DNA of 64,000 bases from Rhizobium leguminosarum (GCF_001679785.1 NZ_CP016286.1:3160001-3224000); one strand, 5' to 3'; shown: positions 9,593-18,882, counted from the first letter of the stretch. The notes: generated from the sequence alone by a model not told the origin. Numbers and translations: made by a program.

Positions 9593-11023
9593 ATGGTATC
9601 TCTTCGTTTTGCCACACCGGCATTATTGTTATTGTTGTCGGGCTGCGTCGTAGGCCCGGATCATGCTCCTCCTGAAATGCCGCTGCCCGCCAAATTCGGA
9701 GAAGGCGGAACGAAGAGTGTAGGCGATGTTGCAACCGCAGCCTGGTGGACCGCCTTCAGCGATCCCAAACTGAATGGCTATGTCCAGGCCGGACTCGATC
9801 AGAACCTGACCGTCCAGCAGGCGATCGAACGCATCAATGCGGCTACCGCCAACGTCACCGCCGCTGGCGCCGGCGGCCTGCCGAACCTGAACGTCGGCGC
9901 TTCGCACACGATCAGCGGCCAGAGGGGCGAGCTGCGCACACAGTTCGACACGCGCAACACCAGTGCCGGCGACGTCCAGCTGAGCTGGCTGCTCGACCTC
10001 TTCGGCCTTTACAAGCGCAGCACCGAGAGCGCGCTTGCGTCGCTCGATTCAGCATACGCATCCGCTGATGTTGCCAAGCTGACCCTCGTGCAGGATCTCG
10101 TCTCGAGCTATATCGACGTTCGCTATTATCAGCAGCGCCTGGCGCTTTCGAGGGCCAACCTGAAGTCTCGTCAGGAAACCTACGAACTGACCAAGTTCCA
10201 GCTTGAAGCCGGCGCCGCCTCACGTCTTGACGTCGTCCAGGCCGAAGGTCTCGTACAGTCGACGCTCGCCGAAATTCCCGGCCTCGAAACCAACATCCGC
10301 ATATCGGCCCATCACATCGCCACGCTGCTCGGCCTGCCGGCCTCGGCTCTCGTCGATGAATTGCTGAAGGGCCGTGGCCAGCCGGTATTCCGCGGCGGCA
10401 TCACCTCCGGCATTCCGGCAGATCTGATCCGCAACCGTCCCGACATTCGCGTAGCGGAGCGTGATCTCGCCGCCGCAACGGCCAATATCGGCGTTGCCCA
10501 GGCGCAGCTTTATCCGAGCATCTCGCTCAGCGGCTCGATCTCGCCGTCCTACATCAACCAGCGCGGCGTCCATGGCGGCCTGACCGGCTGGTCCTTCGGC
10601 CCGACCCTCAATCTGCCGATTTTCGACGGCGGCGCCCTGCGCGCCAACGTCAAAACTGCACAGTCCAATGCCGCCAATGCCTATCTCAACTGGAAGTCGA
10701 CGGTGCTGTCCGCCGTCGAACAGGTCGAGAATGCACTTTCGGCCGTCCGGCGTGACGCGCGCACGGTCGCAGCACTTCAGGCCCAAGTGAAGACCACGCA
10801 GGAAACGCTCGAGCTTTCCACAGCGTCATACAAGGACGGCGCCTCTTCGCTGCTCGACGTTCTCGACGCCCAGCGCCAGGTTTCGCTCGCTCAGGCAAGC
10901 CTTGCCGCAGCCGTCCAGCAGATGGCCAAGGACTATGTCTCGCTGAACATTGCAATCGGCGGCGGTTTCGCCCCCGGCGGCAAGACCACCGCACCGGCGG
11001 TGAAGGTTTCTGTCAAGGGCTGA
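9593..11023 (+). CDS. RND efflux outer-membrane factor, NodT/OprM family lipoprotein
   Basis: A 476-residue TolC-fold lipoprotein. The signal peptide ends at a lipobox, LLLSGC, with Cys at residue 17, and is followed by VVGPDHAPPEMPLP, a hallmark of NodT/OprM proteins. Two outer-membrane-efflux repeats follow, with long helical heptads (for example VEQVENALSAVRRDARTVAALQAQV) and DGASSLLDVLDAQRQ near the end, which is nearly invariant in the family. It forms the exit channel for the adjacent pump. The 148-base gap after the pump gene is wider than the gap before it and contains a duplicated CTGTGATA, so it could have its own promoter. A hairpin terminator follows. Confidence 0.94.
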   Translation: MVSLRFATPALLLLLSGCVVGPDHAPPEMPLPAKFGEGGTKSVGDVATAAWWTAFSDPKLNGYVQAGLDQNLTVQQAIERINAATANVTAAGAGGLPNLNVGASHTISGQRGELRTQFDTRNTSAGDVQLSWLLDLFGLYKRSTESALASLDSAYASADVAKLTLVQDLVSSYIDVRYYQQRLALSRANLKSRQETYELTKFQLEAGAASRLDVVQAEGLVQSTLAEIPGLETNIRISAHHIATLLGLPASALVDELLKGRGQPVFRGGITSGIPADLIRNRPDIRVAERDLAAATANIGVAQAQLYPSISLSGSISPSYINQRGVHGGLTGWSFGPTLNLPIFDGGALRANVKTAQSNAANAYLNWKSTVLSAVEQVENALSAVRRDARTVAALQAQVKTTQETLELSTASYKDGASSLLDVLDAQRQVSLAQASLAAAVQQMAKDYVSLNIAIGGGFAPGGKTTAPAVKVSVKG

Positions 11024-11050
11024 CAGCTGCTTCAATCGATCTGAAAGTAC

Positions 11051-11083
11051 AAAGCCTCGCGATCGTCTCGCGGGGCTTTTTCT
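11051..11083 (+). terminator. Rho-independent terminator after the RND operon
   Basis: The arms AAGCCTCGCGA and TCGCGGGGCTT (one G-T pair) enclose a short loop and run straight into a T-rich tract. It lies 28 bases after the outer-membrane factor stop codon. Confidence 0.85.
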
Positions 11084-11157
11084 TATCCGCCGCGCGTCGT
11101 AACCGAATAACTGCGCATAAGATGAATTCGGATTCGACAGGCCGGAAAAGCTGAGCT

Positions 11158-11189
11158 ATCACTCTGATTAAACGATTAATCAGAGTGAT
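11158..11189. promoter_or_regulatory. Perfect 14-4-14 palindrome, likely autoregulatory LacI-type operator
   Basis: The arms are ATCACTCTGATTAA and TTAATCAGAGTGAT with ACGA between them, matching at all 14 positions. The site ends eight bases before the ATG of the LacI-type gene, so a bound repressor would cover the promoter start region or the ribosome site. The AT-rich centre around a short core is usual for the family, but the length is greater than a typical 16-20 bp LacI operator. Confidence 0.75.
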
Positions 11190-11197
11190 CGTCGATT

Positions 11198-12241
11198 ATG
11201 GCAGCACCGCGCCCGGGACCGAACCTCAGCAGGATAGCAACGTCGCTCGGCGTCTCCGTCGCCACGGTTTCCAATGCGCTTTCCGGCAAGGGCCGGGTTT
11301 CCGGCCAACTGGTCGAAAGGATCCGTGAGCATGCAGCCGAGCTCGGCTACGTCCCGAGTCAAGCCGGGCGGGCGCTACGGACCGGCCGCAGCCGCGTCCT
11401 CGGCCTGGTGCTGCCCGACATCGCCAATCCGCTGTTCCCGAAGATCGCGCAGGCGATAGAATTCGCAGCCTCCGCCGCAGGTTACGGCGTGCTGATCGCC
11501 GATTCCCGCGGTGATGTCGCCGCCCAGGCCGAGGCAATCAACCGGCTGGTCGAGCGCGGCGTCGACGGCATGGTCGTCATTCCCCGCCGCGCCACCCGCA
11601 TTTCGTCCGCCGCCTGTCCGGTCGCCGTCATCGACACTCCCTCGACGCCCGGCAACACCGTCGCTGCCGACCATTGGCAGGGCGGCCGCGAAATCGCCGG
11701 CCACCTCGCAGGCCTCGGCCATCGCCGTATCCTCATCATCGGCAACAATCAGGAATCCAACGTCCAGAACGACCGCGTCGGCGGCATCCGATCCGGCATG
11801 CGCCCGGGCATGCATTCGGAAACGCTGTGGATCGACAGGCTGGAGCAGGAGAACGGCGGCGACTGCCCGCTCGGCCTCGCCGAAAAAGTCAGGCAGGGTT
11901 TCACCGCCTTCGCAGCCCTCTCCGACCTGCAGGCGCTGCGGGCGCTGACGGAGTTGCAGCAGGCAGGTATCAACATTCCCACTGACGTCAGTGTCACCGG
12001 CTTCGATGACCTCATCTGGTCGCCTGTTGTTACGCCGTCGCTGACGACGGTCCGGATGGACATGGATAGAATTGCCGAAATTGCGGTGTCGGCGCTGGTG
12101 GATACCATAAGAGCAAGCAGCATCCGGGAGGGCATGCTCGTTACCGCGAAGATCGAACGCGTCGCCATGCAGCTAGTCGTCCGCCAATCATCCGGGCCTG
12201 CGAAACCGGCACAAAAGACTTCAGAGATGGAGAACATGTAA
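11198..12241 (+). CDS. LacI/GalR-family regulator of the purine-salvage cluster
   Basis: A 347-residue regulator. The helix-turn-helix is at residues 9-30 (LSRIATSLGVSVATVSNALSG), followed by the hinge helix around VPSQAGRALRTGRS and a periplasmic-binding-protein-like effector domain from about residue 65 (LGLVLPDIANPLFPKIAQAIE). In the C-terminal half VSVTGFDDLIWSPVVTPSLTTVRMD is the usual LacI-family block. It stands in front of a nucleoside hydrolase and adenine deaminase in the same direction, so a purine or nucleoside effector is a reasonable guess but not proven. The ATG at 11198 has no strong ribosome site; the long palindrome sits immediately upstream, which suggests control of its own synthesis. 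Confidence 0.9.
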   Translation: MAAPRPGPNLSRIATSLGVSVATVSNALSGKGRVSGQLVERIREHAAELGYVPSQAGRALRTGRSRVLGLVLPDIANPLFPKIAQAIEFAASAAGYGVLIADSRGDVAAQAEAINRLVERGVDGMVVIPRRATRISSAACPVAVIDTPSTPGNTVAADHWQGGREIAGHLAGLGHRRILIIGNNQESNVQNDRVGGIRSGMRPGMHSETLWIDRLEQENGGDCPLGLAEKVRQGFTAFAALSDLQALRALTELQQAGINIPTDVSVTGFDDLIWSPVVTPSLTTVRMDMDRIAEIAVSALVDTIRASSIREGMLVTAKIERVAMQLVVRQSSGPAKPAQKTSEMENM

Positions 12242-12242
12242 G

Positions 12243-12344
12243 ATGAAAGAAGCTTTCATTGCCTCGGCAGCCCCCCTCCTCGATACCGCGCTCGCCTTCG
12301 ATCTGCCGGTTGCCGGCGCGGCAAGCCTCAAACGGTTCGGGTGA
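12243..12344 (+). CDS. Possible 33-residue peptide between the LacI gene and the nucleoside hydrolase
   Basis: An ATG one base after the LacI-type stop codon opens a 34-codon frame (starting MKEAFIASAAPLLDTALAFD) that ends four bases before the nucleoside hydrolase ATG. The spacing on both sides is what translational coupling would look like. It may be a genuine small protein, a coupling leader, or the leftover N-terminus of a lost gene. I recognise no family. Confidence 0.35.
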   Translation: MKEAFIASAAPLLDTALAFDLPVAGAASLKRFG

Positions 12345-12348
12345 AATT

Positions 12349-13269
12349 ATGGGCGTCTGGATCGACACGGACATGGGCTTCGACGACATCGCCGCCATTC
12401 TGGTGGTGGGACAGTCGGAATTCGAGATCGACGGAATATCACTGGTCTTCGGCAATACGCCGCTGCCGCAGGTGAGGATAAACGCCGCCGGCGCCGCCAG
12501 CGCCTTCGGCTGGACGTTCCCGATCCACACCGGCCGCGCCATGCCCGTGCTCGGCAAGCTCGAAACCGCTCAGGCGATCCTCGGCGAAACCGGCATCCCC
12601 ACCATCGGCAGGAGCCTGCCGCAGGCGGCTGCCCTTGCCAAAAGCGATGCCTTCGCAGCACTCTGCCGCTGGCTGGAGCGCAAAGGCCAGCACCGTATCC
12701 TGGCGCTTGGCCCGCTCACCAACATCGCCGCCGTGGCGCTCGCCCGGCCCGATCTTGCCGCCCGCATCACCGAACTTGTCTGGATGGGCGGCGGCGTCAC
12801 GTCAGGCAACCATACGGCCTCCGCCGAGTTCAACGCGCTCGCCGATCCCGAGGCCCTCTCGATCGTCATCGCCCATGGCCTGCCGCTGCGCATGGTCGAT
12901 CTCGACCTCTGCCGCAAGGTGCTGGCGAGGCCCGAAGACGCCGAGCCGGTGCGCAACGCCGGCGGCGCCAATGCCGAGCTGATCGCCGATATGTTTTCGG
13001 GTTATATCCGCATCGGCACCAGCCGCGGCCGCCCGGCCATGGCAATTTACGATCCTTCCGCCGCCGTCGCCTTCGTCGCTCCGGATATAGTCAGCTTCCG
13101 CCCTGCCCGTATCGACATCGAGCTGCAGGGCGCCTTGACCCGTGGCCGTACCGTCGTCGAGACCCGCGCCATGCATGCGACCTTCAATACTCAATTCGCC
13201 GCCGACATCGATGCCGACATGGCGCGTGTCATCATTCTCGCTGCCCTGGTCAACGAGGCCCGCAAATGA
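12349..13269 (+). CDS. Nucleoside hydrolase (IUNH-family N-ribohydrolase)
   Basis: A 306-residue protein of the inosine-uridine nucleoside hydrolase family, which splits nucleosides into base and ribose. The calcium-binding signature is at the very N-terminus, WIDTDMGFDDIAAIL (Asp-x-Asp-x-Gly-x-Asp-Asp), and ALGPLTNIAAVALARP near residue 115 is the second family block. In the third block many members have HDP; here the sequence is IYDPSAAVAFVAPDI (about residue 232), so the usual catalytic His is replaced by Tyr. I chose the ATG at 12349 because the DTD motif then begins at residue 5, as in the family; longer starts read through the small upstream frame. It overlaps the adenine deaminase gene by four bases, so hydrolase and deaminase are likely made together. 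Confidence 0.88.
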   Translation: MGVWIDTDMGFDDIAAILVVGQSEFEIDGISLVFGNTPLPQVRINAAGAASAFGWTFPIHTGRAMPVLGKLETAQAILGETGIPTIGRSLPQAAALAKSDAFAALCRWLERKGQHRILALGPLTNIAAVALARPDLAARITELVWMGGGVTSGNHTASAEFNALADPEALSIVIAHGLPLRMVDLDLCRKVLARPEDAEPVRNAGGANAELIADMFSGYIRIGTSRGRPAMAIYDPSAAVAFVAPDIVSFRPARIDIELQGALTRGRTVVETRAMHATFNTQFAADIDADMARVIILAALVNEARK

Positions 13270-15053
13270 ACGTCACCGCTCGCCAAGAACCCGCCGATCT
13301 CAACGATCCCGCTTTGCGCGCCCGCGCCGTCACTGCTGCACGCGGCGATGGCCCCTTCGACATGCTGATCACCGGCGGCCGGCTGCTCGATGCGGTGACG
13401 GGCCTCACCCGGCAAGCCGATATCGGCCTCGTCGGCGCGCTGATATCAAGCGTTCATGCCCCGGCAAGCCGCACGGATGCCGTCGAGATCATCGATGCGG
13501 CGGGCAGTATCCTGACGCCAGGCCTGATCGACACGCACATGCATATCGAAAGTTCGATGGTGACACCCGCCGAATATGCGAGCGCGGTCTTGCCACGCGG
13601 CGTCACGACGATCGTGTGGGATCCGCATGAATTCGGCAATGTCCATGGGCTCGACGGCGTGCGCTGGGCGATCGAGGCGGCGCGCAGCCTGCCGCTGCGT
13701 ATGATCCTGCTCGCGCCCTCCTGCGTGCCCTCCGCGCCGGGCCTGGAACTTGCCGGCGCCGATTTCGATGCCTCCATGATCACCGAGATGCTGCACTCCT
13801 CCGCCATCGGCGGCGTCGCCGAAGTGATGAATATGCGCGGCGTCATCGACGGCGATCCGCGCATGACTGATATCGTCAATGCCGGCCTTGCCGCCGGCAA
13901 GCTCGTCTGCGGCCATGCCCGCGGCCTCGAAGGCGCCGATCTCAACGCCTTCATGGCGTCGGGCATCACCTCCGACCACGAACTTACCTCCGGCGCCGAT
14001 TTCCTCGCCAAGCTTTCCGCCGGCCTGACGATCGAGCTGCGCGGCTCTCACGACCATCTGCTGCAGGAGTTCGTCGAGGTGCTGAACGGTCTCGGCCACC
14101 TGCCCCCGACCGTCACGCTCTGCACCGACGACGTCTTTCCGGACGAACTCCATGAAGGCGGCGGCCTCGACGACGTCATCAGGCGCCTGGTGCGCTACGG
14201 CATGAAGCCGGAATGGGCCATCCGTGCCGCGACCTTCAATGCCGCACAACGTTTGAAGCGCTCCGATCTCGGCCTCGTCGCCGCCGGCCGCCGTGCCGAC
14301 ATCGTGCTCTTCGAAGACCTCTCGGAATTCCGCGCGCGGCTCGTCATATCAGGCGGCCGCATAATTGCCCGCGACGGCAGCATGCAGGTTGCCGTCCAAC
14401 AGATCGATACGGCGCCGCTTGTTAATTCGGTGAAGCTGCCGCCGCTGACCGAGAATGATTTCCGCATTCCGGCGAAGGGGGAGCGCGTCCGCGTCGCTAC
14501 CATCGACCGCCCGCGCTTCACGCAATGGGGCGAGGCCGAAACCGAGGTCAGGGATGGTTTCATCGTGCCGCCGGCCGGCATCGCCATGATTTCAGTCACC
14601 CATCGCCACGGCAAGACCGACGGCATCCCGCGCATCGGCTTCCTCACCGGCTGGGGTGAATGGCGCGGCGCCTTCTGTACCACCGTTTCGCATGACAGCC
14701 ACAACCTCACCGTCTTCGGCGGCAATGCCGGCGACATGGCGCTCGCCGCCAACGCCGTCATATCAGCCGGCGGCGGCATGGCTGTCGCCAAGGACGGCAG
14801 GATCGAGGCGATGCTGCCGCTGCCGCTCTCCGGCCTGGTGACCGATGCCTCGCTGAGGGATACAGCCCTGGCCTTCGCCGGCATTCGCAAAGCGATGGAA
14901 AAGATCGTCATGTGGAAGCCGCCCTATCTGGTCTTCAAAGCCTGCTTCGGCGCAACGCTCGCCTGCAATGTCGGCCCGCATCAGACTGATCGGGGGATTG
15001 CCGATGTGGTGACGGGCAAGGTGCTGGAAAAGCCGGTACTGGCTGTTTGGTAG
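13266..15053 (+). CDS. ade: Adenine deaminase (amidohydrolase superfamily, AdeC type)
   Basis: Converts adenine to hypoxanthine and ammonia. The 595 residues fit the AdeC family (about 570-600). Visible features are DTHMHIESSM near residue 90 (the His-x-His metal ligands), PHEFGNVHG, the block NMRGVIDGDPRM, GHARGLEG, and in the C-terminal domain the motif VTVSH-like stretch TTVSHDSHNLTVFG (about residue 473). The ATG overlaps the nucleoside hydrolase stop by four bases (ATGA), which points to coupled translation. Together the two enzymes would turn adenosine into adenine plus ribose and then hypoxanthine, a purine scavenging route, under the upstream LacI-type regulator. Confidence 0.94.
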   Translation: MNVTARQEPADLNDPALRARAVTAARGDGPFDMLITGGRLLDAVTGLTRQADIGLVGALISSVHAPASRTDAVEIIDAAGSILTPGLIDTHMHIESSMVTPAEYASAVLPRGVTTIVWDPHEFGNVHGLDGVRWAIEAARSLPLRMILLAPSCVPSAPGLELAGADFDASMITEMLHSSAIGGVAEVMNMRGVIDGDPRMTDIVNAGLAAGKLVCGHARGLEGADLNAFMASGITSDHELTSGADFLAKLSAGLTIELRGSHDHLLQEFVEVLNGLGHLPPTVTLCTDDVFPDELHEGGGLDDVIRRLVRYGMKPEWAIRAATFNAAQRLKRSDLGLVAAGRRADIVLFEDLSEFRARLVISGGRIIARDGSMQVAVQQIDTAPLVNSVKLPPLTENDFRIPAKGERVRVATIDRPRFTQWGEAETEVRDGFIVPPAGIAMISVTHRHGKTDGIPRIGFLTGWGEWRGAFCTTVSHDSHNLTVFGGNAGDMALAANAVISAGGGMAVAKDGRIEAMLPLPLSGLVTDASLRDTALAFAGIRKAMEKIVMWKPPYLVFKACFGATLACNVGPHQTDRGIADVVTGKVLEKPVLAVW

Positions 15054-15212
15054 ATCGAGGAAAGCGCGGCTCCGCCAGAAGGCGCGCAGTGTGCTCCTCA
15101 AACGCCTAACCGATCGAAGCATATCCCGGTATGCGTTGTTCGATGAGGGTGACCGCAGCCAGCCCGTCGGGCCTCCTATGATCATTTTTCGGCCTCCCGT
15201 TCGGATCATTGT

Positions 15213-15233
15213 TGCAATTCATTCTTAATTGCA
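15213..15233. promoter_or_regulatory. MUR (manganese-uptake regulator) box 1 of the sit operon
   Basis: A perfect inverted repeat TGCAATT-N7-AATTGCA. It matches the Mur-responsive sequences known in front of rhizobial sitABCD, at which the Fur-family protein Mur represses when manganese is sufficient. Confidence 0.85.
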
Positions 15234-15266
15234 CAATAGTGAAAGCAAGGGTCGTCAAGCATTTTT

Positions 15267-15287
15267 TGCAAATCATTCTGAATCGCA
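15267..15287. promoter_or_regulatory. MUR box 2 of the sit operon
   Basis: TGCAAAT-N7-AATCGCA, 54 bases downstream of box 1 and with nearly the same spacer (CATTCTG against CATTCTT). It lies 61 bases before the sitA start codon. Two boxes in tandem match the MRS1/MRS2 arrangement described for R. leguminosarum sitABCD. Confidence 0.82.
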
Positions 15288-15348
15288 ACTTGGTCGGCTT
15301 TCCGCAGCTTTTGCAATTCGGTCGCAATAGCAGCAAGAGGAGAAACAT

Positions 15349-16281
15349 ATGCTCTATGAGGAAAGACGGTCGGTTTTGGCCGGACTGATAGGGGTGGCAT
15401 TCGCAGCCGTGCTGGTTGCCTTTCCCGCCGCTGCCCAACAGACAACCAATTCGAAGTTCAAGGTGGTGACGACCTTCACGGTAGTTGCCGACCTGGCAAA
15501 AAACGTGGCCGGTGATGCCGCGATCGTGGAATCGATCACCAAGCCGGGCGCGGAGATCCACAACTATGCGCCGACGCCGGGTGACATCCAGCGAGCACAA
15601 GGCGCACAGCTCATTCTCTGGAACGGGCTCAATCTGGAACGCTGGTTCGAAAAGTTCTTCCAGAACCTGCACGACGTCCCCGGTGCCGTCGTCTCCGATG
15701 GCATCGAACCGATGGGCATCTCGGAAGGCCCCTACGAAGGCAAGCCCAATCCCCACGCCTGGATGTCGCCGAAGAACGCCCTGATCTACGTCGACAATAT
15801 CCGTGATGCTTTCGCCAAGTATGATCCGGCGAATGCGGAGACCTACAAGGCTAACGCCGAGGCCTACAAGCAGAAGATCGAAGCGACGATCACTCCGATC
15901 CGCGCCACCCTCGAAAAAATTCCCGAGGACAAGCGCTGGCTGGTTTCCAGCGAGGGCGCCTTTTCCTATCTCGCACGCGATTTCGGGCTGAAGGAACTCT
16001 ATCTCTGGCCGATCAACGCCGACCAGCAGGGCACGCCCCAGCAGGTCCGCAAGGTGATCGATGCGGTGAAGGAACACCAGATTCCAACCGTCTTCAGCGA
16101 GAGCACCGTTTCCGACAAACCGGCCCGGCAGGTGGCGCGCGAAACCGGCGCGCATTATGGCGGCGTCCTCTATGTCGACTCGCTGAGCGAAGCCGACGGC
16201 CCCGTGCCAACCTATATCGATCTTCTGCGCGTGACCTCCGATACCGTCGCGAAGGGTCTTGCCGATGGGTTGTCGCAATGA
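15349..16281 (+). CDS. sitA: Manganese ABC transporter, periplasmic metal-binding protein
   Basis: A 310-residue cluster 9 (A-1) metal-binding protein. A Sec signal peptide covers about residues 1-33, ending ...FPAAAQQ. The metal-ligand His residues of the family are seen in [16 protein letters not shown] (about residue 80) and [13 protein letters not shown] (about 140), with Glu and Asp ligands later around [12 protein letters not shown] and [10 protein letters not shown]. It captures Mn2+ and delivers it to SitCD. The ribosome site AGAGGAGAAA lies just before the ATG. It is the first of four genes that overlap by four bases each, under two MUR boxes. Confidence 0.95.
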   Translation: MLYEERRSVLAGLIGVAFAAVLVAFPAAAQQTTNSKFKVVTTFTVVADLAKNVAGDAAIVESITKPGAEIHNYAPTPGDIQRAQGAQLILWNGLNLERWFEKFFQNLHDVPGAVVSDGIEPMGISEGPYEGKPNPHAWMSPKNALIYVDNIRDAFAKYDPANAETYKANAEAYKQKIEATITPIRATLEKIPEDKRWLVSSEGAFSYLARDFGLKELYLWPINADQQGTPQQVRKVIDAVKEHQIPTVFSESTVSDKPARQVARETGAHYGGVLYVDSLSEADGPVPTYIDLLRVTSDTVAKGLADGLSQ

Positions 16282-17183
16282 CCGTGCTGCTTGGTAACCA
16301 TGTCCGTCCCGCATCCTCGGATGCGGGATCGGGGATCACGGTAAAGGATGCGACCGTCACTTACCGCAACGGACATACGGCCCTGAGGGACGCGAGTTTC
16401 CAGATCCCCACGGGCACGATCGCCGCGCTGGTCGGTGTCAACGGTTCCGGCAAGTCGACACTCTTCAAGTCGATCATGGGTTTCGTGCGTCTCGCCAGGG
16501 GCCACATTCGCGTGCTTGGCATGCCGGTCGAAGAGGCGTTGCGCAAGAACCTTGTCGCTTATGTGCCGCAATCGGAAGAAGTCGACTGGAATTTCCCGGT
16601 GCTGGTCGAGGATGTCGTAATGATGGGCCGCTACGGCCACATGGGCATGATGCGCATCCCGAAGGCAGCGGACCATGAGGCAGTGGCGGCCGCGCTCGCC
16701 CGCGTCGCCATGAGCGAGTTCCGCAAGCGCCAGATCGGCGAACTTTCCGGCGGTCAGAGGAAGCGGGTCTTTTTGGCGCGAGCACTGGCGCAGGACGGCC
16801 GGGTCATTCTGCTCGATGAACCCTTTACCGGCGTCGACGTAAAGACCGAGGACCAGATCATCAAGCTCCTGCGCGAACTGCGGGATGAAGGCCGCGTCAT
16901 GCTGGTCTCCACCCACAATCTCGGCTCCGTGCCGGAATTCTGCGACCGGACCATCCTGATCAAGGGCACGGTGCTCGCCTACGGCCCGACCGTCGAGACT
17001 TTTACGCAGGAAAATCTGGAAAAGACCTTTGGCGGCGTGCTGCGTCATTTCGTGTTGAGCGGAGCGCAGAACGGCAGGGCAACGTCGATCGGCGTCATAA
17101 CCGATGATGAGCGCCCTTTGATTCTGCAGGGTGGCAAAGCGACTGCCCGGGGCCCCGATAGTGGCAATGGGGGGCGGGAATGA
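16278..17183 (+). CDS. sitB: Manganese ABC transporter ATP-binding protein
   Basis: A 301-residue ATPase. Walker A is GVNGSGKST (about residues 53-61), the ABC signature [15 protein letters not shown] (about 157), Walker B VILLDEPF (about 177), and the switch His is in MLVSTHNLG. It powers manganese import through SitCD. The start overlaps the sitA stop (ATGA), and its own stop overlaps sitC. The last 35 residues after the ATPase core are variable and rich in Gly and charged residues. Confidence 0.95.
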   Translation: MTVLLGNHVRPASSDAGSGITVKDATVTYRNGHTALRDASFQIPTGTIAALVGVNGSGKSTLFKSIMGFVRLARGHIRVLGMPVEEALRKNLVAYVPQSEEVDWNFPVLVEDVVMMGRYGHMGMMRIPKAADHEAVAAALARVAMSEFRKRQIGELSGGQRKRVFLARALAQDGRVILLDEPFTGVDVKTEDQIIKLLRELRDEGRVMLVSTHNLGSVPEFCDRTILIKGTVLAYGPTVETFTQENLEKTFGGVLRHFVLSGAQNGRATSIGVITDDERPLILQGGKATARGPDSGNGGRE

Positions 17184-18040
17184 TAGCCGACCTCCTGCAG
17201 CCCTTCACCTATGAATACATGCTCAATGCCATGTGGGTGTCTGCCCTTGTCGGCGGCGTCTGCGCTTTCCTCTCCTGTTATCTGATGCTGAAAGGCTGGT
17301 CGCTGATCGGCGACGCGCTCTCGCACGCGATCGTTCCCGGCGTTGCCGGCGCCTATATGCTCGGACTTCCCTTTTCGATCGGAGCCTTCTTTTCCGGAGG
17401 GCTCGCTGCCGCAGCGATGCTTTTCCTCAACCAGCGTACCAAGCTGAAGGAAGATGCCATCATCGGCCTGATCTTCTCCTCTTTCTTCGGGCTGGGCCTG
17501 TTCATGGTTTCGCTCCAGCCGATGGCGGTCAACATCCAGACGATCGTGCTCGGCAACATTCTCGCCATCACGCCCGAGGATACGCTGCAACTCGCCATCA
17601 TCGGCTTCGTGTCACTCGCTGTCCTGCTCGTCAAATGGAAGGACCTGATGGTCACTTTCTTCGACGAGAGCCATGCCCGATCGATCGGTCTCAATCCGAC
17701 CGCTCTCAAGGTCATTTTCTTCACGCTGCTGTCCGCCTCCACCGTCGCGGCGCTTCAGACAGTCGGTGCATTCCTAGTCATCTGCATGGTGGTGACGCCT
17801 GGCGCGACCGCCTATCTGCTGACCGACCGCTTCCCGCGGCTGCTGGTGATCGCCGTCATCATCGGATCGATGACCAGTTTCGTCGGCGCTTATACGAGTT
17901 ACTTCCTCGATGGCGCGACAGGCGGCATCATCGTGGTGCTGCAGACGGCAATCTTCCTGGTCGCGTTCTTCTTCGCACCCAAACACGGCATGCTGGCGGC
18001 GCGCAGACGCGCCGCGCAGGCGCTGGAGGCAGCGCCATGA
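17180..18040 (+). CDS. sitC: Manganese ABC transporter permease
   Basis: A 286-residue inner-membrane protein of the ABC-3 permease family, with eight or so hydrophobic segments. The segment [28 protein letters not shown] (residues about 34-61) is the family signature that touches the ATPase. It is a paralogue of the next gene, sitD, and the pair probably forms a heterodimeric channel. It overlaps sitB and sitD by four bases at each end. Confidence 0.94.
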   Translation: MIADLLQPFTYEYMLNAMWVSALVGGVCAFLSCYLMLKGWSLIGDALSHAIVPGVAGAYMLGLPFSIGAFFSGGLAAAAMLFLNQRTKLKEDAIIGLIFSSFFGLGLFMVSLQPMAVNIQTIVLGNILAITPEDTLQLAIIGFVSLAVLLVKWKDLMVTFFDESHARSIGLNPTALKVIFFTLLSASTVAALQTVGAFLVICMVVTPGATAYLLTDRFPRLLVIAVIIGSMTSFVGAYTSYFLDGATGGIIVVLQTAIFLVAFFFAPKHGMLAARRRAAQALEAAP

Positions 18041-18882
18041 ACATGGTCGAGACGCTTCTTTCGCCTTTCCAGTTCGGCTTCATGGTCAATGCGCTGGTGA
18101 TCTCGGTGCTGGTCGCAATCCCGATGGCGCTGTTGTCCTGCTTCCTGGTTCTGAAAGGCTGGTCTCTGATGGGAGACGCCATCAGCCACGCCGTCTTTCC
18201 CGGCGTGGTCATCGCCTATATCGTCGGCATACCGTTTGCGGTCGGCGCCTTCGTGGCCGGCATGTTTTGCGCTATCGCCACCGGTTTCCTGAAAGATAAC
18301 AGCCGTATCAAACAGGATACGGTGATGGGCATTGTTTTCTCCGGCATGTTCGGGCTCGGCCTGGTCCTTTATGTCAAGATCCAGTCCGACGTGCATCTCG
18401 ATCACATCCTGTTCGGCGACATGCTCGGTGTCTCCTGGCGCGACATCGGGCAGTCGGCCGTCATCGCTGCGATCACGGCTGTCATTCTTGGTGTGAAGTG
18501 GAAGGACTTCCTGCTGCACGCTTTCGACCCCGCCCAGGCGAGAGCGGTGGGCCTTAGGATCAACCTGCTGCATTACGGCCTTCTCGCCCTCATCTCGCTG
18601 ACGATCGTCGGTGCCTTGCAGGCGGTGGGCATCATCCTTTCGATCGCCATGCTGATTGCGCCGGGAGCCATCGCCTTCCTGCTCACCCGCAAGTTCAGCA
18701 CGATGCTGCTCCTCTCCGTCGCCATTGCGGTGATCGGCTCTTTTATCGGCGTCTACCTGTCCTTCTTCATCGACAGCGCGCCGGCGCCGACCATCGTGCT
18801 TGTGCTGGCGATCGGCTTCGTGCTCGCCTTCATCCATGCCACGCGCGGGACGGCCCGGGTTGAGGAATCGCCGATCGACTGA
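18037..18882 (+). CDS. sitD: Manganese ABC transporter permease, second subunit
   Basis: A 281-residue ABC-3 permease. The signature LVLKGWSLMGDAISHAVFPGVVIAYIVG mirrors that of SitC. The ATG at 18037 overlaps the sitC stop by four bases; the same frame is open much further upstream, but that extension runs through sitC in another frame and is not real. This is the last gene of the sit operon: only 31 bases separate it from the convergent amidohydrolase gene, and no obvious terminator is seen there. Confidence 0.93.
   Translation: MNMVETLLSPFQFGFMVNALVISVLVAIPMALLSCFLVLKGWSLMGDAISHAVFPGVVIAYIVGIPFAVGAFVAGMFCAIATGFLKDNSRIKQDTVMGIVFSGMFGLGLVLYVKIQSDVHLDHILFGDMLGVSWRDIGQSAVIAAITAVILGVKWKDFLLHAFDPAQARAVGLRINLLHYGLLALISLTIVGALQAVGIILSIAMLIAPGAIAFLLTRKFSTMLLLSVAIAVIGSFIGVYLSFFIDSAPAPTIVLVLAIGFVLAFIHATRGTARVEESPID

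Noticed and set aside
15309..15329. Third possible MUR-like site TTGC-N9-GCAA close to sitA
   Set aside because: Half-sites are short and the spacing differs from the other two boxes; chance similarity in an A/T-rich leader is likely.
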